A stretch of 64,000 bases of DNA. It comes from Burkholderia sp. HI2500 (GTDB lineage: Bacteria; Pseudomonadota; Gammaproteobacteria; Burkholderiales; Burkholderiaceae). The notes beneath the pieces are model-generated. The model saw only the letters and a program-made list of their open reading frames with translations. It was not told the DNA's origin and made no database searches. Of this stretch, positions 55,467-63,458 are shown one piece after another (position 1 is the first letter of the stretch; each line of letters opens with the position of its first letter). The stretch lies in NCBI RefSeq assembly GCF_002223055.1, contig NZ_NKFL01000005.1, positions 186,001-250,000 on the forward strand, given 5' to 3'. The position numbers and the translations under genes are program-made.

Positions 55467-56511
55467 GATTGTCGACGCCGGCGGATTCGAAGCTCGCCAT
55501 CTCCGTGAGGAAGGCGGCTGCCGCCCGCACGAGCGGCAGCGCGAGCGCGGCGCCCGTGCCTTCGCCGAGCCGCAGGTCCAGCGCGAGCAGCGGCTTCGCG
55601 CCGAAATGCTCGAGCATGCGCCGGTGCCCGGCCTCGTGCGACGTATGCGAGAACACGCAGTAGTCGCGCACGCCGGGCGCGATGCGCTCGGCAACCAGCA
55701 GCGCGGCCGTCGCGATGAAGCCGTCGACGAGGATCGTCATCCGCTCGCTCGCGGCCGCGAGATACGCGCCCGTCATCATCGCGATCTCGAAGCCGCCGAA
55801 CGTCGCGAGCACATCGAGCGGCGCGATCGCGTGCGAGTGCTTGACGAGCGCACGGCCGAGCACCGCGCGCTTGTGCGCGAGGCCCTGGTCGTCGAGGCCC
55901 GTGCCGCGCCCGACGCACGCGTCGATCGGCACGCCGAGCAGGCGGCTCATCAGGCACGCGGCCGACGACGTGTTCGCGATCCCCATCTCGCCGAAGCCGA
56001 TCACGTTCGTGCCGAGCGACGCATGCAGGCGCACGCGCGCCGCGCCGGCCGCGAGCGCCGTCATCGCCTCGTCGCGCGTCATCGCCGGCTCTGCCGCGAA
56101 GTTGCGCGTCCCGCGTGCGACCGGCAGCGACACCAGCCGGTCGGACAGCGGCAGCGGTGACGCAACCCCCGCATCGACGATCTCGAGCGTGCTCTGCGCG
56201 ACGCCCGAGAACGCGTTGATCGCCGCGCCGCCGGCGAGGAAGTTCGCGACCATCTGCGCGGTCACCGCTTGCGGATACGGACTCACGCCCTCGGCGGCAA
56301 TCCCGTGATCGCCGGCAAACACGATCATCACGGGACGCTGCACGACCGGCCGCTCGGTGTGCTGGATCAGGCCGATCTGCAACGCGACCGCCTCGAGCTG
56401 GCCGAGACTGCCGGGCGGCTTGGTCTTGTGGTCGATCACGTGCTGCAGGCGCTTGCGCAGCACCTCGTCGAGCGGCGCGATCGCGGGCGGGAAGGGGGTC
56501 GGGGTCGTCAT
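55456..56511 (-). CDS. cobT: Nicotinate-nucleotide:dimethylbenzimidazole phosphoribosyltransferase
   Basis: Forms alpha-ribazole phosphate, the lower ligand of B12. It has 351 residues. Conserved blocks: KTKPPGSLGQLE near residue 30, IVFAGDHGIAAEGVSPYP, GEMGIANTSSAA and the C-terminal catalytic Glu in LRLGEGTGAALA. The ATG at 56511 follows the btuD stop after 52 bp. Called cobU in some species. Confidence 0.95.
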   Translation of the reverse strand: MTTPTPFPPAIAPLDEVLRKRLQHVIDHKTKPPGSLGQLEAVALQIGLIQHTERPVVQRPVMIVFAGDHGIAAEGVSPYPQAVTAQMVANFLAGGAAINAFSGVAQSTLEIVDAGVASPLPLSDRLVSLPVARGTRNFAAEPAMTRDEAMTALAAGAARVRLHASLGTNVIGFGEMGIANTSSAACLMSRLLGVPIDACVGRGTGLDDQGLAHKRAVLGRALVKHSHAIAPLDVLATFGGFEIAMMTGAYLAAASERMTILVDGFIATAALLVAERIAPGVRDYCVFSHTSHEAGHRRMLEHFGAKPLLALDLRLGEGTGAALALPLVRAAAAFLTEMASFESAGVDNRDA

Positions 56512-56563
56512 CGAAAAGCCGTGTCGTTGGCGCGGTGTGCGCCGCGCATCGGAAAAGAAAAGG

Positions 56564-57379
56564 TCATTGTCGCTCGGGCCACGCCGGCAGCAGCGCATCG
56601 CGGCCGTTCTCGCGGATCAGCACGAGCGGATAGCCGAACGCATCGCTCGCGCGCTCGGGCGTCAGCACGTCGTGCACGGGGCCGGCCCACGCATGGCCGC
56701 GGCCGTCGAGCAACAGCGCATGCGTCGCGAAACGCCGCGCGAGATTCAGATCATGGCACGAGAACAGCACCGTGCGCGGGCCCGCGTCGAGCCATGCGGC
56801 CAGCGCGGTCAGGCAATCGATCTGGTGATGCAGGTCGAGATGCGCGAGCGGCTCGTCGAGCAGCATCAACGGTGCGTCCTGGCACAGCGTCGCGGCCAGC
56901 GCGACGCGCTGCCGCTCGCCGCCCGACAGCGACAGCACGTCACGCGACGCGAGCGCGGTCAGGTCGAACGTCGCCAGCGCGTCGCGCGCGGCCGCGTGGT
57001 CGCCGTCGCGTTCCCAACCCCAGCCGCCGAGATACGGAAAGCGGTTGAGCAGCACCGTGTCGAACACGGTCGCGCTGAATGCGTCGTGCAATTGCTGCGG
57101 CATCAGCGCGCGACGCTGCGCGAGCTGCTCGGGTGGCCATGCGGCAAGCGGCCGGTCGTCGATCTCGACGTGTCCGCCGGCCGGCGGCTGCAGCCCCGCG
57201 AGTGTCGCGAGCAGCGTCGTCTTGCCCGCGCCGTTCGGCCCGGCGACGCACCAGATCTCGCCGGGCCGAAACACCTGGGTGAAGCCGTCGAGCAGCGTAC
57301 GCGCGCCGGCCTTCAGCGTCAGGCCGACGGCCGCGTAGTTCAAGTCGCCGGCCGTGGCGTGCAGTGCGGCCCCCGTCAT
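56564..57379 (-). CDS. btuD: Cobalamin ABC importer ATP-binding protein (BtuD-like)
   Basis: A 271-residue ABC ATPase. Walker A is GPNGAGKT, the signature is LSGGERQRVALA, Walker B is LMLLDEPLAHLD, and the H-loop His lies in FSCHDLNLA. The start at 57379 overlaps the btuC stop as ATGA. Its order right after the permease, its cobalamin riboswitch and its neighbours support vitamin B12 transport; a heme or siderophore role is less likely here. Confidence 0.92.
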   Translation of the reverse strand: MTGAALHATAGDLNYAAVGLTLKAGARTLLDGFTQVFRPGEIWCVAGPNGAGKTTLLATLAGLQPPAGGHVEIDDRPLAAWPPEQLAQRRALMPQQLHDAFSATVFDTVLLNRFPYLGGWGWERDGDHAAARDALATFDLTALASRDVLSLSGGERQRVALAATLCQDAPLMLLDEPLAHLDLHHQIDCLTALAAWLDAGPRTVLFSCHDLNLARRFATHALLLDGRGHAWAGPVHDVLTPERASDAFGYPLVLIRENGRDALLPAWPERQ

Positions 57380-58491
57380 CGCATCGGTCTCCTCAACAAC
57401 ATCCACAGGAACACCGGCACGCCGATCAGCGCGGTCATCACGCCGACCGGCAGTTGCGCGGGCGCGATCACGGTGCGTGCGAGCAGGTCGGCCGCCATCA
57501 CGCCGCCGCCGCCCGCGAGCATCGCGGCGGGCAGCAGCATTCGCTGGTCGTTGCCGAAGGCGAGCCGCAGCGCATGCGGCACGACGAGGCCGACGAAACC
57601 GATCGTGCCGGCCGTCGTCACCGCGGCTGCGGCGGCCAGCGACGCGATGAGATAGATCCGCACGCGCAGGCGCGCAACGGGCACGCCGAGCGCGAGTGCG
57701 GTCGCGTCGCCGCGCAGCAGCACGTTCAGTTGCGGCGCGACCGGCAGCGCGACGCAGGCGGCCAGCAACAGCGCCCCCCACGCGAACCACGGCGCGGCCA
57801 CGCCGTTCAGGTCGCCGGTCAGCCAGAAGATGATCCCGCGCAGCCGTGCGTCGGGTGCAAGCGACAGCAGCAGCGTGACGAGCGCGCCCCACCCGGCCGC
57901 GATCACGACGCCGGTGAGCAGCAAACGCGGCGACGCGTCGCGCGAATCGCCGCGCCCCAGCTCGCGGCGTGCGAGACCGAGCACGAGGGCGACCGACACG
58001 AGCGAACCGGCGAACGCCGACGCATCGACGAGCCACCACGCGCCACCCGCGATCATCGCGACGAGCGCGAAGCCGGCCGCGCCGCCCGACACGCCGAGCA
58101 CGTACGGCTCCGCGAGCGGATTGCGCAACAGTACCTGCAGCAGTGCGCCGGCCAGCGCGAGCAGCGCGCCGCATGCGAAGCCCGCGAGCGCGCGTGGCAG
58201 GCGCAGCGTGCGGACGATATCGGCGAACAGCGCGTCGCCGCCATGCGGCACGAGCGACGCGAGCGCCTGCCATGGCGACATCGGCACGCTGCCGATCGAC
58301 AGCGACGCGACGAACAGCAGCGCGACTGCCGCAGCCAGCGCGGCCCAGATCGCGGTGGCGCGCGCGGCGCTCATGCCGCGCACGGCGCCGCACACGACGT
58401 GCGGCACACCCGCTTGCGGCAGCGGACCGGTCGTGATTTGAGCGTCGCGCGGACGATTGGGGTCAGCATCGAAGAAGATTCCGTGAAGCAT
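57376..58491 (-). CDS. btuC: Cobalamin ABC importer permease (BtuC-like)
   Basis: A FecCD/BtuC-type permease with about 10 transmembrane helices. Typical text is RLPRALAGFACGALLALAGALLQVLLRNPLAEPYVLGVSGG (given in parts: RLPRALAG, LLQVLLRNPLA, VLGVSGGA) and GFVGLVVPHALRLAFG, which forms the coupling loop to BtuD. The frame from the ATG at 58491 (GGGGAGG upstream) gives 371 residues; the ATG at 58374 gives 332, nearer the usual length but without an RBS. First gene after the cobalamin riboswitch. Confidence 0.9.
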   Translation of the reverse strand: MLHGIFFDADPNRPRDAQITTGPLPQAGVPHVVCGAVRGMSAARATAIWAALAAAVALLFVASLSIGSVPMSPWQALASLVPHGGDALFADIVRTLRLPRALAGFACGALLALAGALLQVLLRNPLAEPYVLGVSGGAAGFALVAMIAGGAWWLVDASAFAGSLVSVALVLGLARRELGRGDSRDASPRLLLTGVVIAAGWGALVTLLLSLAPDARLRGIIFWLTGDLNGVAAPWFAWGALLLAACVALPVAPQLNVLLRGDATALALGVPVARLRVRIYLIASLAAAAAVTTAGTIGFVGLVVPHALRLAFGNDQRMLLPAAMLAGGGGVMAADLLARTVIAPAQLPVGVMTALIGVPVFLWMLLRRPMR

Positions 58492-58523
58492 TGCGCGCCC
58501 CGCCTCCCCGCAGGCCGCGCGTC

Positions 58524-58541
58524 ACGAAGCCCGTGCGGGCT
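58524..58541 (-). promoter_or_regulatory. Hairpin between riboswitch and btuC RBS
   Basis: The inverted repeat AAGCCCG/CGGGCTC sits between the B12 box of the riboswitch and the GGGGAGG ribosome binding site, so it is a candidate expression platform, most likely acting on translation. It has no T tract. Confidence 0.5.
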
Positions 58542-58544
58542 CCC

Positions 58545-58782
58545 CGTCTCGGCCGGTATCCGGGCTGGCGGCGGTCCGGCTCGCCTTCCCGCGCGATGAC
58601 GCGCAGTGGCCCGCGTCCGCATGCAGGATCTGCACGCGAAACGCGCCCGAGCCGGCCTGCGTCACGAGACGCGGCCGCTTACCGTTGCGGGGGCAGCGCA
58701 GGTTGGCGGGCTTCCGGCACCCGCGCCCTGCTTCCCGTTTAACCGCGCGTTCCACGCGCGAGCACCGAGGCGGCGCCAGTTT
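58545..58782 (-). promoter_or_regulatory. Cobalamin riboswitch
   Basis: On the minus strand the order of conserved blocks matches the adenosylcobalamin aptamer: AACGGGAAGC and GGGTGCCGG early, CTGCCCCCGCAACGGTAAGC in the core, GCCACTG, CGGGAAGGCG, and finally the B12-box region GCCCGGATACCGGCC near 58550-58566. It lies in the 447-bp gap upstream of btuC, oriented with the btuCD-cobTSC operon. High intracellular cobalamin should switch the operon off. Confidence 0.93.
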
Positions 58783-58907
58783 AGGAGCGGGTCGCGCGAG
58801 CGTCAAGGAAGCCTCCGGACACGCACGGGACGCGCTGATTCGCGGCAAGAAGCAGGGGTGTTACGACTGGAAACGTTACAGATGTCGGATTGCGCGTTAT
58901 TCCGCGC

Positions 58908-58913
58908 TAAAAT
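58908..58913 (+). promoter_or_regulatory. Candidate -10 element before the coiled-coil/zapA genes
   Basis: TAAAAT lies 26 bp upstream of the ATG at 58939. No clear -35 at standard spacing. Confidence 0.35.
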
Positions 58914-58938
58914 GCTGGGTCTTTAGAGGACGCAGCAA

Positions 58939-59289
58939 ATGCTCAACGAACTCGAAACCCTATCTCAAAATATTGGCCGTCTGATTTCGCTGAACAAGCG
59001 CTATCACGCGGAACGGCTCGCGCTCGAGGAGCAGGTCGCGCAATTGCGCGCGGATGCGGACGCTGTCCGCACGGAACTCGCGCAACTGCGCGATGAACGC
59101 AATGCGCTTGCGGCCGAGCGTGACACGCTGTCGGCAAAGATCGACGACGCCCAGGTGAAACTGAACGCGATTCTCGAAAAGCTGCCGCGCTCGAAAAATG
59201 CGGAGCAAGCCGACAACCAGCTCGACCTGCTGGATGCGCAGGCGCGTACGGATGGCGATGACGCGGCCAGCCATGGAGAACATGCATGA
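58939..59289 (+). CDS. Coiled-coil protein upstream of zapA (TIGR02449-like)
   Basis: A 116-residue protein that is a nearly continuous heptad-repeat coiled coil over residues ~20-85 (RLALEEQVAQLRADADAVR and following). It is similar to the small coiled-coil proteins often encoded before zapA and reminiscent of ZapB. An acidic tail follows. The stop overlaps the zapA start as ATGA. A role in Z-ring organisation is plausible by neighbourhood but unproven. Confidence 0.85.
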   Translation: MLNELETLSQNIGRLISLNKRYHAERLALEEQVAQLRADADAVRTELAQLRDERNALAAERDTLSAKIDDAQVKLNAILEKLPRSKNAEQADNQLDLLDAQARTDGDDAASHGEHA

Positions 59290-59600
59290 GCACCAAGCAG
59301 ATCGAAGTCTCGATTCTCGGCCAGGCCTATCGGCTCGCCTGCTCGGCCGAGACCGAAGCGGCGCTGCTCGAAGCGGTCGCACGCGTCGACGCCGAAATGT
59401 CGAAAATCCGCTCGAACAGCTCGGTACGCGGCACCGATCGCATCGCCGTGATGGCGGCGCTGTCGCTCGCGTCCGAATTGCTGCGGCTGCAAACGAGCGT
59501 GCGGCACGGTGAAGCATTTCCGGCGGAGGAAATCCGTCGTACAATGCACCAGATGAACGAACAGCTCGGCGCGGTGCTCGCACAGCACGAGACGCAGTAA
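59286..59600 (+). CDS. zapA: Cell division protein ZapA
   Basis: A 104-residue FtsZ-associated protein that bundles Z-ring filaments. The N-terminal domain has STKQIEVSILGQAYRLAC and the middle carries RGTDRIAVMAALSLASELL; a C-terminal coiled coil follows. Overlaps the upstream coiled-coil gene by 4 bp. As in many proteobacteria, the 6S RNA gene comes next. Confidence 0.95.
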   Translation: MSTKQIEVSILGQAYRLACSAETEAALLEAVARVDAEMSKIRSNSSVRGTDRIAVMAALSLASELLRLQTSVRHGEAFPAEEIRRTMHQMNEQLGAVLAQHETQ

Positions 59601-59683
59601 CGTTTTAATCGATGCGTCGATTCCCCTTGATCTCGGCGATCAACGGTGGTCAAATTGGCGCATCGAATCACAGTTCAGTCAGC

Positions 59684-59862
59684 TTCCCTGCCTGGTTCGC
59701 CAAGGTCATATATTCCTTGAACCAATGCCATGTGCACGGTTGCGGAAATTTGTAGCACGGGCGCGCGCGTCACTCTGTCTGATGTACCCGAAGTGCTGCT
59801 AACTGCGACCAATTCTGAACCTCAGGTTCAGGATGCCGGCCTAGCGGCCAAGGCGGGGGCCT
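59684..59862 (+). ncRNA. ssrS: 6S RNA
   Basis: It lies directly downstream of zapA, the usual place. The 5' end CCCTGCCTGGTTCGC (from 59686) pairs with GCGGCCAAGGCGGGG (~59844-59859) through a long closing stem. The 3' half contains CTGAACCTCAGGTTCAGGAT, which parallels the TTGAACC-A-GGGTTCAAGGGT block of E. coli 6S RNA, preceded by AACTGCGAC. The RNA binds sigma-70 RNA polymerase in stationary phase. The ends given are approximate. Confidence 0.8.
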
Positions 59863-59866
59863 ATCC

Positions 59867-59902
59867 AACGGCATCGGGCGAAGCCCGGTGCCGTTTTCTT
59901 TT
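59867..59902 (+). terminator. Intrinsic terminator after 6S RNA
   Basis: ACGGCATCGGGC pairs with GCCCGGTGCCGT over a GAA loop, then TTTTCTTTT. Confidence 0.9.
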
Positions 59903-59934
59903 GTAGCAGCCTCTTTCTGCGTCGATCACGATCC

Positions 59935-60396
59935 ATGCAATACTGGCTGATGAAGTCCGAACCGGACGAAGCAAGCATCGACGATCTCGCCAACGCACCG
60001 CAGCGCACGCTGCCGTGGACCGGCGTGCGCAACTATCAGGCGCGCAATTTCATGCGCGACACGATGAAGATCGGCGACGGCGTGCTGTTCTATCACTCGA
60101 GCTGCCCCGAGCCGGGCATCGCGGGCCTCGCCGAAGTGTCGTCGACGCCCTACCCCGACCCCACGCAGTTCGATCCGAAAAGCCCCTATTACGACCCGAA
60201 GTCGACTCAGGAAGCGCCGCGCTGGCTGCTCGTCGACGTGCGCTACGTGAAAAAATCACCGCTCGTGCCGCTTGCGGCGCTGCGCGAACACGACGAACTC
60301 GCCGACATGCGCGTGCTCGCGCGCGGCAACCGGCTGTCGATCACGCCGGTCACGCGCGCCGAATGGCGCTTCATCACCGAAAAGCTGATGAAGTAG
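59935..60396 (+). CDS. EVE-domain protein
   Basis: A 153-residue single-domain EVE protein (PUA-like fold): MQYWLMKSEPDEASIDDLAN at the start, WTGVRNYQARNFMRDTMKIGD, VLFYHSSC, and the end NRLSITPVTRAEWRFI. EVE domains bind modified bases in DNA or RNA, so it may read a modified nucleotide. It follows the 6S RNA terminator; the ATG at 59935 lacks a strong RBS. Confidence 0.92.
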   Translation: MQYWLMKSEPDEASIDDLANAPQRTLPWTGVRNYQARNFMRDTMKIGDGVLFYHSSCPEPGIAGLAEVSSTPYPDPTQFDPKSPYYDPKSTQEAPRWLLVDVRYVKKSPLVPLAALREHDELADMRVLARGNRLSITPVTRAEWRFITEKLMK

Positions 60397-60576
60397 GCGC
60401 ACGCCAAAGGTCAAATCCGGTCAGTCCGCACTGCCGCAACGGAACTCGCGGCACTGTCGCGCGGCCTAAGCAACCGCTGTCGGCCGATCAGGCCGGCTGT
60501 CGTTTTTTCGTCGCGCGGTACGCCCGCGTCGTGCACGCGCAATCCGCGTGCACGCCCTCGCACAAGGAGTCCAACA

Positions 60577-61317
60577 ATGACCAAGAAATCCGCACTCGCG
60601 CTGTCGCTCGCCCTTGCCGCCGCCGTTCCCGCCGCGCTGACGCTCGCGTCGACCGCCGCGCACGCGCAAACCGCGAACCCGCACTTTCCGGAGCCGGCAG
60701 GCGTGCTGTCGCTGTCGTCGCAGGCCAGCGCGGACGTGCCGCAGGACATCATCCACATCACGCTGTTCTACGAGCAGCAGGCCAAGGATCCGGGCAGCCT
60801 CACCGCGCAGTTGAACCAGCGCGCCGATGCAGCGCTGTCGCAGGCCAAGGGCGTATCGGGCGTCACCGCACACACGGGCGCCTTCTCCGTGTACCCGAGC
60901 ACCGATCGTGACGGCAAGATCTCCGCATGGCGCGGTCGTACGGAAGTGGCGCTCGAATCGCGCGATTTCGCTGCCGCGTCGAAGCTTGCGGGCCAGCTGT
61001 CGAACCTGATGCAGGTCGCGAACGTCGAGTTCTCGCTGTCGCCCGAAGCGCAGCGCGCGGCCGAGCAAAAGCTGACGACCGAAGCGATCAAGTCGTTCCG
61101 CGCCCGCGCCGACGAAGCCGCGAAGGCATTCGGTTACGGCAGCTACACGATCCGCGACGTGAACGTCGGCGGCGGCCGCAACGTACAGCCGTACCCGCGC
61201 ATGATGGCGATGGCCGCGGCGCCGATGGACAGCGCGAAGATGAGCGCGCCGATCGCGGTCGAAGGCGGCAAGGCCACCGTGTCGGTCACCGTCAACGGCT
61301 CCGTGCAGATGAAGTAA
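60577..61317 (+). CDS. SIMPL-domain (DUF541) periplasmic protein
   Basis: A 246-residue exported protein with a signal peptide (residues 1-~29, ending AHA). A SIMPL domain follows: GVLSLSSQASADVPQDIIHITL, GVSGVTAHTGAFSVYPS, GRTEVALESRDF and NVEFSLSPEAQRAAEQ. The family includes E. coli YggE, linked to lower oxidative stress, but the mechanism is unknown. ACAAGGAG lies upstream of the ATG. Confidence 0.92.
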   Translation: MTKKSALALSLALAAAVPAALTLASTAAHAQTANPHFPEPAGVLSLSSQASADVPQDIIHITLFYEQQAKDPGSLTAQLNQRADAALSQAKGVSGVTAHTGAFSVYPSTDRDGKISAWRGRTEVALESRDFAAASKLAGQLSNLMQVANVEFSLSPEAQRAAEQKLTTEAIKSFRARADEAAKAFGYGSYTIRDVNVGGGRNVQPYPRMMAMAAAPMDSAKMSAPIAVEGGKATVSVTVNGSVQMK

Positions 61318-61343
61318 CGCGCAGCGCACGGCAGTCCGAAATG

Positions 61344-61373
61344 AAAAACGCCGGCCCGAGGGCCGGCGTTTTG
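61344..61373. terminator. Bidirectional terminator between the SIMPL gene and lgt
   Basis: AAAACGCCGGCCC pairs with GGGCCGGCGTTTT, with A and T runs on both sides. Confidence 0.9.
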
Positions 61374-61428
61374 CGTTGACCTGCAGGGCGCCGATGCACG
61401 CGCCGATCGCACGTGCATCGACATCGCA

Positions 61429-62319
61429 TCACGCAGCGGCATGCGCCGCGCGGCGGCGATACGCCCAGACCATCAGCGCGACACCCGCGAGAATCATCGG
61501 CAGCGACAGCCACTGCCCCATCGACAGGCCGAGCGCGAGCAGGCCGAGGAAGTCGTCGGGCTCGCGCGCGAACTCGACCGTGAAGCGTGCGAGGCCGTAG
61601 CCGATCAGGAACAGCGCGGACACGGCGCCCATCGGCCGCGACTTGCGCGCGAAGAAGAACAGCGCGAAGAACAGCGCGATGCCTTCGAGCGCGATTTCAT
61701 AGAGCTGCGAAGGATGGCGCGGCAGCAGCTGGTATTGCATGAACACGTCGGCAAGATGCCACTTCTCGACGAGCTCCGGATGCTTCGGCAACCATGCCGC
61801 ATCGTCGCGCATCGCGCCCGGGAACAGCATCGCCCACGGTGCCGAAGGATCGGTCACGCGGCCCCACAGCTCACCGTTGATGAAGTTGCCGAGCCGGCCG
61901 GCCGCGAGCCCCGTCGGCACCATCGGCGCGACGAAGTCGGTGACCTGCAGCCAGTGGCGCTTGCGCTGCCACGCGAACAGCATCATCGCGAGCGTCACGC
62001 CGAGGAAGCCGCCGTGAAACGACATGCCGCCTTCCCACACCTTGAATACGTCGAGCGGATGCGAGAAGTAGAAATCGGCCTTGTAGAACAGCACATAGCC
62101 GAGCCGGCCGCCGAGCACGGTGCCGAGCACGCCGTAGAACATCATGTCGTCGATGTCCTTTGCGGTCCAGCCCTGCGCCGCGACGTGCGGCAGCTTCAGC
62201 CGGATCCGGCCGACGACGATCGCCGCGATGAAGCCGACGAGATACATGAGCCCGTACCAGCGCACGGCCAGCGGCCCGAGATGGATCGCAACGGGGTCGA
62301 AATTCGGGTGAATGATCAT
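61429..62319 (-). CDS. lgt: Prolipoprotein diacylglyceryl transferase
   Basis: Inner-membrane enzyme that transfers diacylglycerol from phosphatidylglycerol to the lipobox Cys of prolipoproteins. It has 296 residues with seven predicted helices. The Lgt signature [14 protein letters not shown] is at residues 141-154 (essential Arg at 142), and the catalytic HGGFLG motif is near 102. Many lipoproteins in this window, such as those at 30377 and 32490, are its substrates. Confidence 0.97.
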   Translation of the reverse strand: MIIHPNFDPVAIHLGPLAVRWYGLMYLVGFIAAIVVGRIRLKLPHVAAQGWTAKDIDDMMFYGVLGTVLGGRLGYVLFYKADFYFSHPLDVFKVWEGGMSFHGGFLGVTLAMMLFAWQRKRHWLQVTDFVAPMVPTGLAAGRLGNFINGELWGRVTDPSAPWAMLFPGAMRDDAAWLPKHPELVEKWHLADVFMQYQLLPRHPSQLYEIALEGIALFFALFFFARKSRPMGAVSALFLIGYGLARFTVEFAREPDDFLGLLALGLSMGQWLSLPMILAGVALMVWAYRRRAAHAAA

Positions 62320-62408
62320 GGGTTAGCGAAGAAGTTTTCGAATGCGGTACGGCCGTCGCAAACGCGCCGCACCGCGCGTTGGACGGCACCGGCGCGTCAT
62401 CGTTCACG

Positions 62409-63323
62409 TCACGTGGCGAGGCCCTGCGCGCGCACGACGTCGATGAAGCCGGCCAGCACGGGGCTCACGTCACCGGTGCGCCACACGAGGCCGGTCTCGA
62501 CGACCGGCGCGCGATCGGCAAGCGGCCGGTAGACCACGCCGGTGCGCCGCAGGTTACGCAGCGATTGCGGCACCAGTGCGACGCCCATGCCGGCCGACAC
62601 GAGGCTGACGATCGTCTGCATCTGGATCGCCTCCTGGCCGATGTGCGGCGTTGCCCCCGCCGCGCCGTAGCAGCCCGTAATGATGTCATAAAAGCCGGGC
62701 GCCAGACGACGCGGAAAGATCACGAGCGGCAACGCGGCAACCTCGGCGAGACGCACGGGCTCGTCTTCCGGCGCATTACTCGCCGCGGCCGGCATCGCCA
62801 CCACCAGCGGCTCGCGCATGACGGGCAGGTACGACAGCCCGGCCGCGTGGCGCGGCGGCACGGGCGGAATGACGAGCCCCGCGTCGATGCGCCCCGCGAC
62901 GAGCTCGTCGATCTGCACGTCGCTCGTCGCCTCCGTGAGTTGCAGCCGCACCTGCGGATAGCGCGCACCGAACGCCCGCAGCAGCGCAGGCAGCAGCCCG
63001 TAATCGGCGGTCGACACGAACGCGAGCGACAGCGAACCGGCCTCGCCGCGCGCGAGCCGTCGCGCCAGCGGCGGCAGCGCATCGGCCGCTGCAAGCAGCC
63101 GGCGCACGTCCGGCAGCAGCGCCGCCCCGACCGCCGTCAGCGCCACCGAGCGCTTGGTGCGCGCGAACAGCGCGACGCCGAGCGCATCCTCGAGCGCACG
63201 GATCGCCTGCGACAGCGGCGGCTGCGTCATCGACAGGCGTTCGGCCGCGCGGCCGAAATGGCGCTCGTCGGCGACGGTCACGAAATAGCGCCACTGGCGC
63301 AGGTCGGGAGTCGGATCGGCCAT
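62409..63323 (-). CDS. LysR-family transcriptional regulator
   Basis: A 304-residue LTTR. The N-terminal winged helix (LRQWRYFVTVADERHFGRAA, then RLSMTQPPLSQAIRALEDALG) is followed by a substrate-binding domain of the BenM/CatM group type. The start at 63323 begins MADPTPDLRQW. Divergent from ilvD with a 135-bp spacer, so ilvD or a distant gene could be its target. The effector is unknown. Confidence 0.93.
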   Translation of the reverse strand: MADPTPDLRQWRYFVTVADERHFGRAAERLSMTQPPLSQAIRALEDALGVALFARTKRSVALTAVGAALLPDVRRLLAAADALPPLARRLARGEAGSLSLAFVSTADYGLLPALLRAFGARYPQVRLQLTEATSDVQIDELVAGRIDAGLVIPPVPPRHAAGLSYLPVMREPLVVAMPAAASNAPEDEPVRLAEVAALPLVIFPRRLAPGFYDIITGCYGAAGATPHIGQEAIQMQTIVSLVSAGMGVALVPQSLRNLRRTGVVYRPLADRAPVVETGLVWRTGDVSPVLAGFIDVVRAQGLAT

Positions 63324-63458
63324 GGCTCTCTCATTCGAAAAACGACTTAATAAGCGACAAATAATATATTGGACATCCCAATCCGGACACTCCATGCTTG
63401 ATTGATCCGAACCGGCGCGTCGCTCGACGGCGTTGCCCAGACAACGATGGAGTCCCCC
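63324..63458. promoter_or_regulatory. Divergent lysR-ilvD promoter spacer
   Basis: A 135-bp spacer with an A/T-rich core at ~63345-63372 (ACTTAATAAGCGACAAATAA then TATATTGG). It contains several T-N11-A-like patterns expected of LysR boxes, but none could be singled out. Confidence 0.4.
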
